A DNA stretch of 64,000 nucleotides from an uncultured Clostridia bacterium (GTDB taxonomy: Bacteria > Bacillota > Clostridia > Oscillospirales > Acutalibacteraceae). The stretch is taken from positions 1 through 64,000 of the forward strand of contig CANQGK010000001.1 of assembly GCA_947623175.1 (NCBI GenBank), in the 5' to 3' direction. The notes under the pieces are model-generated. The model was not told the origin of the DNA and did no database searches. It worked only from the letters and a program-made list of their open reading frames with translations. A program made the position numbers and the translations under genes. Positions 18,292 to 27,211 of this stretch are shown here, piece by piece (the stretch's first letter is position 1; every line of letters begins with the position of its first letter).

Positions 18292-19178
18292 TTTAAAAGC
18301 TTCATAATTTCGTCCGCCTTAGCAAGCCCGTTTGACGCCGCCGTGGCGGCGCCTGCGGCGGCTCCCAGGCGAAGCGCATAATCGTAACCGCGCTCTATAC
18401 CCGCCAAAAATCCCGCAACCATAGAGTCCCCCGCGCCTACGCTGTTAAGCGCTTTTACCGGAAATGCCGCTACGGTACGGATTTTGCCAAATTCATCCGC
18501 CAATAACGCGCCCTCTTTTCCGAGAGAGACAAGCACGTTTACCGCTCCCATCTCCTTGAGGCGCAAAGCCGCGTTTTCGATTTCTTTATCGGAGGTAATT
18601 TTCACTCCGAAAATTTCTTCCAATTCAAAAATATTCGGCTTGATTAGGAACGGCTTATACTTTAAGGTGTTTATAAGCAAATTGCCCGAGGCGTCGATAA
18701 CAAAGCGTGCCGACTTATCGGACAGCTTATTTAAAATACGTTCGTAAATATTATCCGGCAGTGCTTTCGGTATACTGCCCGAAAGCACCAGGGTATCGCC
18801 CGGCAAAATGCGTTCAAGCTTATCCGTTAAAGCGGATAATTCGTTTTCCGCGATATCCGGCCCTTTGGCGTTAATTTCGGTTTCATTTGCACCCAAAAGC
18901 TTAACGTTTATGCGGGTAAAACCGCCGCCGAGCTTTATGAAATCGGAATTGACGCCGCTCTTTTTAAGCAAGTCTTCGAGATATTCGCCGCTGAAGCCCG
19001 CGATAAATCCGAGCGCCGTATTTTCGACGCCCAATTGCGACAATACGTAGGATACGTTTATACCCTTCCCGCCGAAGGTTATTTCCTCCCCCGCGGAACG
19101 GTTGAGCACGCCCGGCGTTATGCCGTCAACCCTCATACCGTAATCCAGCGCGGGATTAAAGGTTACGGTGTAAATCAT
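18288..19178 (-). CDS. fruK: PfkB-family sugar kinase, 1-phosphofructokinase-like
   Basis: Phosphorylates a sugar phosphate, most likely fructose 1-phosphate or tagatose 6-phosphate. 296 residues. PfkB signature 1 appears as GGKGINVSYVLSQLG near residue 36. Signature 2 with the catalytic Asp appears as VGAGDSMVAGFLAG near residue 249. The ATG is preceded by GGAGGTGA. It lies 27 bases after aroF on the same strand and is probably the last gene of the aromatic operon, an odd partner. No PTS fructose transporter or DeoR regulator accompanies it here, so the substrate is uncertain. Confidence 0.82.
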   Translation of the reverse strand: MIYTVTFNPALDYGMRVDGITPGVLNRSAGEEITFGGKGINVSYVLSQLGVENTALGFIAGFSGEYLEDLLKKSGVNSDFIKLGGGFTRINVKLLGANETEINAKGPDIAENELSALTDKLERILPGDTLVLSGSIPKALPDNIYERILNKLSDKSARFVIDASGNLLINTLKYKPFLIKPNIFELEEIFGVKITSDKEIENAALRLKEMGAVNVLVSLGKEGALLADEFGKIRTVAAFPVKALNSVGAGDSMVAGFLAGIERGYDYALRLGAAAGAATAASNGLAKADEIMKLLN

Positions 19179-19204
19179 TTTTTCACCTCCGATTTAAGCC
19201 GGCT

Positions 19205-20236
19205 TTACTTTAAGCTGTCGGCAATCGAATAAATCAAATCGCGGGATTTTTCCCATCCGAGGCACGGATCGGTAATCGACTTTCCGTAAATATGCTCGCC
19301 GATTTTCTGGGCGCCGTCCTCGATATAGCTTTCTATCATAAGTCCCTTTACCATTTTGCGTATGTCGCCGTTATAATTACAGCTGTGGATTACGTCCCCG
19401 GCAATTCTTATCTGTTCAAGATACTGTTTGCCGGAATTTGCATGGTTTAAGTCCACAAGCACCGAAGGATTGGCAAGCTCGGTTTTATCATAAAGCTCAC
19501 GAAGATTTATAAGGTCCTCATAATGATAATTGGAAACGTTTTTGCCCGCATAATCGGTATAGCCGCGCAAAATTGCGTGAGCGTACGGATTTCCGGCGCT
19601 TTTTACCTCCCAACCGCGATAAATAAAGGTATGCCTGTGCTGTGCGGCGGTGATCGAATTCATCATAATCGACAAATCGCCTCCGGTCGGATTTTTCATA
19701 CCGACGGGCACCTCGATACCGCTGGCGGTAAGTCGGTGCTGTTGATTTTCCACCGAACGAGCGCCTACCGCCACATAACCCAAAACGTCGGATAAATAGC
19801 GGTAGTTTTCGGGATAAAGCATTTCATCTGCGCAGGTAAAGCCGTAAAGGGTAAGCGCCGACATATGCAGATCTCTTATGGCTATGATACCCTTTAACAT
19901 ATCGGGATTTTCGTCGGGATCGGGTTGATGAAGCATACCCTTGTACCCGTCGCCCGTGGTGCGGGGTTTGTTGGTATAAATTCGCGGGATAATGAATATT
20001 TTATCCTTTACCTCCTCCTGAATCAGGCGAAGGCGTGAAATATAGTCGAGCACCGCTTCGCGGTTATCGGCGGAGCATGGGCCTATTACAAGTATAAATT
20101 TATTGCTTTCGCCGCTGAAAATGCTTCGTATCTCGCAAGCTCTTTTATCCCGTATTTCGGTCAATTCCTCCGTCAGCGGATAGCGGTTCTTGATCTGCTG
20201 CGGTATGGGCAGTTTTCTTATAAATTCCATTTTCAT
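19205..20236 (-). CDS. aroF: 3-deoxy-7-phosphoheptulonate synthase, class I (DAHP synthase)
   Basis: First enzyme of the shikimate pathway, condensing phosphoenolpyruvate with erythrose 4-phosphate. About 343 residues, AroFGH type. Visible motifs include VIGPCSADN, PRIYTNKPRTTG with the substrate-binding KPRTT, GVKNPT-like GMKNPTGGD, and the metal-binding His near DLNHANSGK. The start is ambiguous. The frame opens with a TTG at 20248 one base after an AAAGGA site, ATGs follow at 20236 and 20230, and the best-spaced triplet after the Shine-Dalgarno is an ATT at 20242. Ninth gene of the aromatic operon. Feedback type cannot be assigned from sequence. Confidence 0.95.
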   Translation of the reverse strand: MKMEFIRKLPIPQQIKNRYPLTEELTEIRDKRACEIRSIFSGESNKFILVIGPCSADNREAVLDYISRLRLIQEEVKDKIFIIPRIYTNKPRTTGDGYKGMLHQPDPDENPDMLKGIIAIRDLHMSALTLYGFTCADEMLYPENYRYLSDVLGYVAVGARSVENQQHRLTASGIEVPVGMKNPTGGDLSIMMNSITAAQHRHTFIYRGWEVKSAGNPYAHAILRGYTDYAGKNVSNYHYEDLINLRELYDKTELANPSVLVDLNHANSGKQYLEQIRIAGDVIHSCNYNGDIRKMVKGLMIESYIEDGAQKIGEHIYGKSITDPCLGWEKSRDLIYSIADSLK

Positions 20237-20263
20237 AAAAATCTTCAAGTCCTTTTGAAATAT

Positions 20264-21121
20264 TTATACTTTATCAAACAAGCCCCGACGTTCGGTCGAC
20301 AAGCGCATCATATCGCGGATGCCTTTTCGGTCGTCGTTTTTTATTTTATCGTAAAGCTCGTCAAAGGTGCTTTTAAAACGATCCATTTCGTTAAGTAATG
20401 CCGCTTTGTTGCTCAAAAACAGTTCGCTCCACATCTCGTCGTTGATGCGGGCAATTCGCGTCAAATCCCTGAAAGAGTCGCCGGTATATTTTTCGAGTCC
20501 TTCCGAATTATTACAGCACATAAGCGATATGGCTATACAGTGGGTAAGCTGTGACAAAAAGGCTATCATCTCGTCGTGCTCCGATACGCTCAGCTCGGCT
20601 ATCTGCTTAAAGCCTAAAATTTCACCGAGGCTTCGACATAATTCTATGGCTTCGGGGGTGTTCTTTTCGGTGGGAACCACGATATAGTTTGCCGCATGGA
20701 AAATAGCGTCGTCGCTGTTTTGCACGCCCGCGACTTCTTTACCCGCCATGGGGTGCGCGGCTATAAATTCGACGTCTTCGCGCAGCATATCCTGAACTTT
20801 ATAAACTACGCTTCCCTTAACGCCGGTAACGTCGGTCAAAATACAACCGCTTTTAAAATATTGCTGATATTTTGCTATCCAATCGACAAAAATATGCGGA
20901 TAAAGGGCGAAAATAACCAAATCCGCCTTAGCTATGATATCCGGCTCTATTTCGGTGGTGCCGTAATCTATCATGCCGTTTTTAAGTGCATAATCCACCG
21001 AAGAGCGGCTTTTTGTGATGGCGCTTACCGAAAAGCCCATTTTTTTAAGCCCCTTCGCGTAGCTGCCGCCCAAAAGCCCCAAACCGACTATCAAAATATC
21101 TATTTTTTTAATTAGCTTCAT
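20264..21121 (-). CDS. tyrA: Prephenate dehydrogenase
   Basis: Oxidatively decarboxylates prephenate to 4-hydroxyphenylpyruvate, the tyrosine branch. 285 residues, a monofunctional TyrA without fused chorismate mutase or C-terminal ACT domain. The Rossmann motif GLGLLGGSYAKGLKKMG starts near residue 12. AAHPMAGKE and SQLTHCIAISLM carry conserved substrate-site residues. It overlaps the aroA stop by four bases (ATGA). The lack of an ACT domain suggests that tyrosine control acts mainly through transcription of the operon. Confidence 0.94.
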   Translation of the reverse strand: MKLIKKIDILIVGLGLLGGSYAKGLKKMGFSVSAITKSRSSVDYALKNGMIDYGTTEIEPDIIAKADLVIFALYPHIFVDWIAKYQQYFKSGCILTDVTGVKGSVVYKVQDMLREDVEFIAAHPMAGKEVAGVQNSDDAIFHAANYIVVPTEKNTPEAIELCRSLGEILGFKQIAELSVSEHDEMIAFLSQLTHCIAISLMCCNNSEGLEKYTGDSFRDLTRIARINDEMWSELFLSNKAALLNEMDRFKSTFDELYDKIKNDDRKGIRDMMRLSTERRGLFDKV

Positions 21122-22332
21122 AATTCCTTTTTCACCTCTGAAATAATGCCGAGCGCGGATATGCGTTCAAAAAAATCGGGAAAGCTCTTGCTTACCGCTT
21201 CGGCGCCGACAATTTCGCCCGACGTCACAGACGCCAAAACCGCGAGCGCCATAACTATGCGGTGGTCGTTATGACCGTATAATTGCGCCGTCGGCGTTTT
21301 GAGAACCGTTTTCGGAACAGTAATTTTATTATCCTCTACGGAAATATCGCATCCGAACTTTGCAAGCTCGGTTTTCATAGCCTCACCGCGGTCGCTCTCT
21401 TTGATTTTAAGCCGGCGCGTACCGGTAAAGACGGCGCCGTTTTTTGCGGCGGCAATCGCCATAAAAATCGGGCCTAAATCGGGGCAATCGGATATATCTA
21501 CCGTAGGACAGCCGCGTTCGAGCAGGGGAAAAATATCCTTATACACTCTGTCGCCCTGAGCGGTATTTTTAAGCAGTCCGCTTACGTATACGTTGCCGCC
21601 GAAAAGGTTAAATGCGTCCAAAAAGGCGGCGTTCGAATAATCGCCCTCAACGCCTATTGTGCGGTTTTTACATTTTTGACCGCCATTTATATATATGGTT
21701 CGCTCGTCCTTACGGCTTATTCTCACTCCGAATTTTGCAAGCGCGTTTATGGTGAGGGATAAATAGGAAGCGCTTTCTATATTCCCCGTAATTTCGATTA
21801 CGCTGTCCTCCGGGAGGGCGGACAGCGCGAATATGAGTCCGCTTATAAATTGGCTCGAGATATCCCCTCTTACCGAATATTTTCCGCTCAAAAGCCTTCC
21901 CTTAAGGGTTACGAAATCCTTGCCTTTTTCGAATTTTATCCCCTGCGTTTTGCAAATCTGCTCGTAAACGTCGAGCGATCTCTGAAATAATCTTTCGCTT
22001 CCGTAAAGGGTTATTTCCTTATCGAAAAGCAGGCAGATAGGAATCAGAAACCTAAGGGTGCTCCCGCTCTCAAAACAGTTTAATCGGTCGGATTTAAGCT
22101 CGCCGTTAAAATCGAGCCCGCCAATACTTACGCTGTCGGAAGAAACGGCGATTTCCGCTCCCAACCCCTCAAGACAGGAAATCGTCGCCTCCATATCTTT
22201 GGAAGCGCTTATCCCGCGAATAACGCTTGTCCTCGAAAGCGCGCCGCAGATGAGATATCTGTGCGCCATGCTTTTTGAGGGGGGCGCTTTTACCCTGCCG
22301 GCGGCTTTGCTTTTTTCTATTCTTACAGTCAT
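21118..22332 (-). CDS. aroA: 3-phosphoshikimate 1-carboxyvinyltransferase (EPSP synthase)
   Basis: Transfers enolpyruvate from PEP to shikimate 3-phosphate. 404 residues, slightly short for the family. PPSKSMAHRYLICGAL near residue 17 holds the conserved Lys/Ser/Arg substrate contacts. ESGSTLRFLIP corresponds to the PEP-binding loop, whose usual NAGTxxR core is GSTLR here, as in many class II-like enzymes. RLKIKESDRGEAM and GHNDHRIVMA are the C-terminal signatures. The gene overlaps aroQ by four bases and tyrA by four bases. Confidence 0.95.
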   Translation of the reverse strand: MTVRIEKSKAAGRVKAPPSKSMAHRYLICGALSRTSVIRGISASKDMEATISCLEGLGAEIAVSSDSVSIGGLDFNGELKSDRLNCFESGSTLRFLIPICLLFDKEITLYGSERLFQRSLDVYEQICKTQGIKFEKGKDFVTLKGRLLSGKYSVRGDISSQFISGLIFALSALPEDSVIEITGNIESASYLSLTINALAKFGVRISRKDERTIYINGGQKCKNRTIGVEGDYSNAAFLDAFNLFGGNVYVSGLLKNTAQGDRVYKDIFPLLERGCPTVDISDCPDLGPIFMAIAAAKNGAVFTGTRRLKIKESDRGEAMKTELAKFGCDISVEDNKITVPKTVLKTPTAQLYGHNDHRIVMALAVLASVTSGEIVGAEAVSKSFPDFFERISALGIISEVKKEL

Positions 22333-22769
22333 GTATTACCCTCGCAGTAGGCCTTTAAAAACTCCAAAGCTTCGATATAGCCGTTTATGCCGTGACCGGT
22401 TATGGTCTTGACGCAGGCAGACCTTACGTAGCTTATCCTGCGAAAATCCTCACGCTTTGAAACATCCGAAATATGCACCTCCACGGTGGGTATTCCCACC
22501 GCCTTAAGCGCGTCGAGCAAAGCGATACTTGTATGGGTATAAGCGCCCGGGTTGATCACTATACCGTCATAGACGCCGTACGCCGCCTGAATTTCGTCGA
22601 CAAGCGCGCCCTCGTGATTTGACTGAAAAAGCTCTGTTTCAATTCCCGACCGCTCTGCGTAATTTTTAATATTATCACAAAGGGTTTCGAAGCTGTCGGT
22701 TCCGTAAATGCCCGGCTCGCGTATTCCGAGCATATTGATATTCGGCCCGTTAATTACCAAGAATTTCAT
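22329..22769 (-). CDS. aroQ: 3-dehydroquinate dehydratase, type II
   Basis: Removes water from 3-dehydroquinate. 146 residues, the type II dodecameric family. NGPNINMLGIREPGIYG near residue 7 contains the catalytic Arg/Tyr loop, NPGAYTHTS carries the conserved Asn and His region, and EVHISDVSKRE the second His. It overlaps the preceding aroE-aroK gene by 20 bases, indicating coupled translation. Confidence 0.96.
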   Translation of the reverse strand: MKFLVINGPNINMLGIREPGIYGTDSFETLCDNIKNYAERSGIETELFQSNHEGALVDEIQAAYGVYDGIVINPGAYTHTSIALLDALKAVGIPTVEVHISDVSKREDFRRISYVRSACVKTITGHGINGYIEALEFLKAYCEGNT

Positions 22770-24003
22770 TTATATAAGCCTCCTCCAATCGTTTTATATC
22801 CATCTCGTCGTATTTATTTACTTTGAGTACAAAGTCCGCCGAGGACAGGTATATGCCGTACCTTTCTTTGTACCTTAATTCCAGATCCTTACGACTGCTC
22901 GATAAAGGGCGGTCGTCGGTGGAAATTAAAAACTCAAGCGGTCGGTCTATGAAAATCAGACTGCCGTTTTGCTTTAAAAGGTCGACGTTTTCCTGTCTTA
23001 AAACCGCGCCGCCGCCGGTTGCGATAACGCAATTTTGTTTTGCCGCCGTCTGCTTTATTACGCGGCTTTCGTATTCTCTGAAGGTGTCGACGCCCTCTTT
23101 TGAGATTATTTCGGGTATCGAAGCTCCGACGTATTTTTCGATTTCCTCGTCGGTATCGATAAATTCCTTGGAAAAATCCTCGGCAATGCGTTTCCCCATG
23201 GTGGTTTTACCGCAGCTCGGCATACCCGTAAGGACGATATTGTGTTTATTTGTATAAATCTTTTTATAAACCGACTCGGTTATAGAATAGTCAAATTCGG
23301 TATCGATAAATTTTTCCGCCGCAAATACCGCCTGCGATACAAGCATATAAAGCCCGCCCGTCGCCGGTATTCCCCGCTTTTTCGCGTCAACGACAAGCGC
23401 GGAGCTTAAGGGATTGTAAATAACGTCTATTACGCCGCAAAGCTTAGAAAAGGCGGAAATATCCAAAGGCTTCTCGCCTATTTTCGGGTACATGCCGCAG
23501 GGCGTCGTATTGATTATTATTTCGGTATCGCGATAAGCCTCATAAAGCTCGTTATAGGTAATAAGCCCCTTGCCGCCCGATCTTGAAACGCGGTGAATTT
23601 CGGATGCGCCGAGGCTTTGTGCCGCGGCGTATGCGGTTTTGGAGGTGCCGCCGCTGCCCAAAATCGCGACCTTTTTGTTTTCAAGCGAAATTTTTTCCCT
23701 GTTTATCAAGGCGCAAAGCCCCGAAAAATCGGTATTATAGCCGTATAATTTTCCGTTTTTATTGACAACGGTATTAACGGCGCCGATTTTCTCGGCTATA
23801 GTGTCGATTTTGTACAAATAGGGTATTACCGCTTCCTTGTAAGGAATTGTAACGTTAATCGCCTTAAAATCCGCCTTTTTCATAAAGTCGGGCAGCGCTT
23901 CGCGCGCAACCTCGACAAGCCGGTAATCGTAATCTGCCAACTCGTTATGTATAATTTTTGAAAAGCTGTGCGACAGCCTTTCGCCTATACAACCGTACTC
24001 CAT
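22750..24003 (-). CDS. aroE-aroK: Bifunctional shikimate dehydrogenase / shikimate kinase fusion
   Basis: One 417-residue polypeptide for two successive steps. Residues about 1-255 are shikimate dehydrogenase: SHSFSKIIHN substrate site, NVTIPYK with the catalytic Lys, NTDFSGL with the catalytic Asp, and GSGGTSKTA NADP loop. Residues about 256-417 are shikimate kinase: Walker A GMPSCGKTT, FIDTDEEIE, FREYES and TGGGAV. The frame extends 34 codons further upstream into aroC, but the ATG at 24003 overlaps the aroC TAA by one base and starts the conserved domain directly. A fusion of consecutive enzymes is established for some Clostridia and fits the operon logic. Confidence 0.95.
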   Translation of the reverse strand: MEYGCIGERLSHSFSKIIHNELADYDYRLVEVAREALPDFMKKADFKAINVTIPYKEAVIPYLYKIDTIAEKIGAVNTVVNKNGKLYGYNTDFSGLCALINREKISLENKKVAILGSGGTSKTAYAAAQSLGASEIHRVSRSGGKGLITYNELYEAYRDTEIIINTTPCGMYPKIGEKPLDISAFSKLCGVIDVIYNPLSSALVVDAKKRGIPATGGLYMLVSQAVFAAEKFIDTEFDYSITESVYKKIYTNKHNIVLTGMPSCGKTTMGKRIAEDFSKEFIDTDEEIEKYVGASIPEIISKEGVDTFREYESRVIKQTAAKQNCVIATGGGAVLRQENVDLLKQNGSLIFIDRPLEFLISTDDRPLSSSRKDLELRYKERYGIYLSSADFVLKVNKYDEMDIKRLEEAYINEILGN

Positions 24004-25094
24004 TATTTTACCAACCAATCCGTTCCGAAGCTTCCGCATAACATATCGCATAAAACCAATGCCGTAACGCTGTCTACTACAACCCGGGCTCTGTGCACTA
24101 TGCATGGATCATGTCTGCCGCCGGCGGCAAGCTCGGTATTTTCGTGAAGCTTGATATCAACCGTATTTTGCATACGGCATATTGTCGGGGTGGGCTTTAC
24201 GGCGCATCTGAAAATAATCGGCATTCCGTTGGTAATGCCGCCGTTTATGCCGCCGTTATTATTAGTCTTGGTGCAAACCTTGTCGTTTTCGTAATAAAAC
24301 TCGTCGTTTGACTCGCTGCCGTGCAAATCCGATATGGCAAAGCCCGCGCCGAATTCTACGCCTTTTATTGCGGGAATTGAAAAAAGCGCATGTGAAAGCA
24401 TACCTTCAATCGTATCAAACCAGGGCTCGCCTACTCCCGCCGGCATACCCGTAACGGCGGTTTCGAGTATACCGCCTACGCTGTCGCCCTGTCTTTTTGC
24501 CGCAAGTATCGCCGATTGCATTTTTTCGGCGGCGCCGTCGTCTAATACGGCAAAGGCTTTTTTGTTAAGCAAATCGATATCCGTGCTTAAATTGTCAAAG
24601 CCCTTATCGTCCGTACCGGCACAGCGGGCAATATGGCTGCCTATAAATATCCCCTTGTCCCTCAGCGCACTTATTAAAATCGCGCCCGCTGCAGTCAGCG
24701 CGGCGGTAATTCTTCCGCTGAAATGTCCGCCGCCGCGATAATCGGCAAAACCGTGATATTTTGCAAAAGCCGTGAAATCGGCATGTCCGGGGCGCATTTT
24801 ATACTTAATTTCACCGTAGTCCTTAGACTTGGTATTTTCGTTGGGAATAAGAATACATATCGGCGTACCGGTGGTATACCCCGCGAAAACGCCGCTTTCT
24901 ATTACGAATTTGTCCTGCTCGGTACGCGGCGTGGAAATCGCGCCGACAGGACGGCGCAAATCGAGCTGTGAAGCGATAAAAGCCTCGTCCACGGCTATTC
25001 CCGGAGCTACGCCGTCAAGCACGGCTCCGATACCCGTGCCGTGACTTTCGCCGAAAATAGTCAGCGATATATTATTTCCGAATGTGTTTTTCAT
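24003..25094 (-). CDS. aroC: Chorismate synthase
   Basis: Converts EPSP to chorismate using reduced FMN. About 363 residues. GESHGTGIGAVLDG near residue 15 and RPGHADFTAFAKYHGFADYRGGGHFSGR near 95-125 are the family signatures, with the later DVKLHENTE-like and RHDPCI stretches. The start is the ATG at 25094, which overlaps the aroB TGA by one base and follows a GAGGTGG site by seven bases. A TTG one codon upstream is less likely. Confidence 0.96.
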   Translation of the reverse strand: MKNTFGNNISLTIFGESHGTGIGAVLDGVAPGIAVDEAFIASQLDLRRPVGAISTPRTEQDKFVIESGVFAGYTTGTPICILIPNENTKSKDYGEIKYKMRPGHADFTAFAKYHGFADYRGGGHFSGRITAALTAAGAILISALRDKGIFIGSHIARCAGTDDKGFDNLSTDIDLLNKKAFAVLDDGAAEKMQSAILAAKRQGDSVGGILETAVTGMPAGVGEPWFDTIEGMLSHALFSIPAIKGVEFGAGFAISDLHGSESNDEFYYENDKVCTKTNNNGGINGGITNGMPIIFRCAVKPTPTICRMQNTVDIKLHENTELAAGGRHDPCIVHRARVVVDSVTALVLCDMLCGSFGTDWLVK

Positions 25095-26104
25095 CAATAA
25101 TCCACCTCTTTGAGCTCCTCGGCAAAGCGGTCGAAGGGTACGGTGTGCATTTCGTATTTTCCGACTTCGCCGACGTAAGTTAAGGTAATATCGCTGCCAG
25201 ACATTTTTTTATCGTGACGCATAGCGTCTGTTATTTTTTGTTTGTCACAGTCTATCCTTGTCGGAAGATTAAGCTTTTTAAGTACCGGCAGAAGTCTTTT
25301 TCTCACTTCCTCGGAGCACACCGGTATCATGCCTAAAGCGACGCATTCGCCGTGGTATAGATTTTGCATTTCGTTTACGCTTTCGATAGCGTGCGCCAGA
25401 GTATGGCCGAAATTAAGAATTTTTCTTAAACCCTTTTCCTTTTCGTCGGACTCTACGACCTGCCGTTTTATCTTTATCGAAGCCTCGATAATTCGGTCGA
25501 TATTTTTTTCGATATCCTCATTTTCAAAAATCGAAAACAGCTCGCCATCGCTTGTGAGCGCCATTTTGACCGATTCGGCAAGTCCGTTTGAAATTTGTCT
25601 TGCCGGCAGGGTTTTAAGGGTATCGGAATCGATTATAACCGCTTTCGGCGGATAAAAAGCGCCCACGATATTTTTATAGCCCGCGAAATCTATCGCAACC
25701 TTGCCCCCTACAGAGGAGTCCACCTGCGAAAGTACGGTAGTGGGTATGTTGTAAAAATCTATGCCGCGCATATAGCTTGCGGCGACAAAGCCGGAAAGGT
25801 CGCCTACAACGCCGCCGCCCACCGCCACAACGGCGTCACTGCGGGTAAAGCCGTACTCCACCAGCTTTTCGAGCAGCATTTTATAGGTATCGAAGCATTT
25901 TGAGGTCTCGCCCTCGTTTACCGTTACGATATACGCCTCGCGGCACTGCGCCGCCGCCGCTTTTGCATACTCCGAGGGCACACCGCTGTCGGTAACCACG
26001 AGAACGCGCCTTTTAAGCTTTAAATAGTCGTTAAGCCTGTAAAGCGCTCCCCGCTCTAAGACTATATCATATCCCCCGCTTGAGGTTTTTACCGGAATAA
26101 CCAT
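25094..26104 (-). CDS. aroB: 3-dehydroquinate synthase
   Basis: Cyclises DAHP to 3-dehydroquinate with NAD and a divalent metal. About 336 residues. NEGETSK, the glycine-rich GGGVVGDLSGFVA, and the metal-ligand segments NFGHTLAHAIE and YHGECVALG are visible. The frame opens at a TTG (26116), but a GGAG site inside that stretch sits six bases before the ATG at 26104, which I take as the start. Third gene after the aminotransferase in the aromatic operon. Confidence 0.95.
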   Translation of the reverse strand: MVIPVKTSSGGYDIVLERGALYRLNDYLKLKRRVLVVTDSGVPSEYAKAAAAQCREAYIVTVNEGETSKCFDTYKMLLEKLVEYGFTRSDAVVAVGGGVVGDLSGFVAASYMRGIDFYNIPTTVLSQVDSSVGGKVAIDFAGYKNIVGAFYPPKAVIIDSDTLKTLPARQISNGLAESVKMALTSDGELFSIFENEDIEKNIDRIIEASIKIKRQVVESDEKEKGLRKILNFGHTLAHAIESVNEMQNLYHGECVALGMIPVCSEEVRKRLLPVLKKLNLPTRIDCDKQKITDAMRHDKKMSGSDITLTYVGEVGKYEMHTVPFDRFAEELKEVDY

Positions 26105-26118
26105 ACCAAACTCCAATT

Positions 26119-27207
26119 TTATAATGATATTTCTTTTTCGAAATTTCCCACGACACGCAGTTCACTGCAGTGCCGTTTAAGCTCTTCGAGCATTTTTCGG
26201 CCCTTGGGGCTGTTGACGTTGCCCTCGCCCTCCACAAAGAAATAATAGCTCCAGATAAGCTCCTTTGTAGGTCGGCTTTTAAGCGCTTTCAAATTAAAGC
26301 CGTTATCGCCGATAACCGAAATCGCCTTGCCGAGCGAACCCGCTTCGTTGGAAACGGTAAAAAGCATTATAAAGTGATTGTCCGACTCACTGCCCGCTTT
26401 TGCCGTACGGGAAAATACCGCAAAACGGGTAGTGTTGTTATTGCTTTCGTTTATATGCGCCTCAAGCTTTTTAAGTCCGAATTTTTCGGCGGCTTCCTCG
26501 CTTGCTATAGCGGCAATATCATGTCTGCCCGACTCGGCGACCAGCTTTGCCGCAACGGCGGTATTGACGGCTTCCTGTTTTTCAAATCCGTGCTTTTTGA
26601 TATAAGCCGCGCATTGACCCAACGCCTGCGGATGGCTTATAACCGTTTTGATTTCGTCCATGGACGTGCCCTTTACCGCCAAAAGGTTTTGCACGACGTC
26701 GATATCGTAAATTCCGTTTATGTAAAGCGAGCCGAAAAAGGTAAGATCCATAACTTGTCCCACGTCGCCGTTGTAGCTGTTTTCGATAGGCAGAATCACG
26801 CAGTCGCACTCGCCGTTTTCAACCGAGGAATAGGCGGATTTAAAATCGGGATACGGCACCGCTTCGGCGTCGGGAAAAACACGGTTCGCGGCGATATTGG
26901 CAAAGGCGCCCTCGACTCCGCTGAAGGCGACCCGCATGCCCTGCATAAGCCGGTGCTGATAATTTTTGGAAATATCGATATTGCTTTGCAAAAAATTTAT
27001 ATAAAAGGACTTAAGCTCCTCGTCCTTTATATACTCGGCGTTTCGGCGTATGATCTCACCCTCGCGCGCCGAATCGTATATTTTCATCCCGTGCTGTTTT
27101 TTATATTCGGCAACGGCGCGCACCGCCTTCATCCGCTCGGAAAATAAGCGCGCCATTTCCTTATCTATATCGTTAATGGCTTGTCTTGCGTTGTCAAGCT
27201 CGGTCAT
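26119..27207 (-). CDS. pheA: Chorismate mutase / prephenate dehydratase (P-protein)
   Basis: Bifunctional enzyme of the phenylalanine branch. About 362 residues. The N-terminal AroQ-type chorismate mutase helices (1-85, with ARQAINDIDKEM) are followed by prephenate dehydratase (about 95-275, containing NNTTRFAVF with the catalytic Thr-Arg-Phe). A C-terminal ACT domain (GSLGKAISVIGDNG and the KSRP version of the ESRP motif) binds phenylalanine in this family, so feedback inhibition is likely. The ATG at 27207 is chosen because an AGGTGA site overlapping the stop codon of the preceding gene is four bases upstream. Confidence 0.96.
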   Translation of the reverse strand: MTELDNARQAINDIDKEMARLFSERMKAVRAVAEYKKQHGMKIYDSAREGEIIRRNAEYIKDEELKSFYINFLQSNIDISKNYQHRLMQGMRVAFSGVEGAFANIAANRVFPDAEAVPYPDFKSAYSSVENGECDCVILPIENSYNGDVGQVMDLTFFGSLYINGIYDIDVVQNLLAVKGTSMDEIKTVISHPQALGQCAAYIKKHGFEKQEAVNTAVAAKLVAESGRHDIAAIASEEAAEKFGLKKLEAHINESNNNTTRFAVFSRTAKAGSESDNHFIMLFTVSNEAGSLGKAISVIGDNGFNLKALKSRPTKELIWSYYFFVEGEGNVNSPKGRKMLEELKRHCSELRVVGNFEKEISL

Positions 27208-27211
27208 AACT

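Noticed and set aside
26170-27147. Plus-strand open frame of 325 codons opposite pheA
   Set aside because: Antisense to a strongly conserved bifunctional enzyme; composition and lack of a ribosome binding site indicate a shadow.
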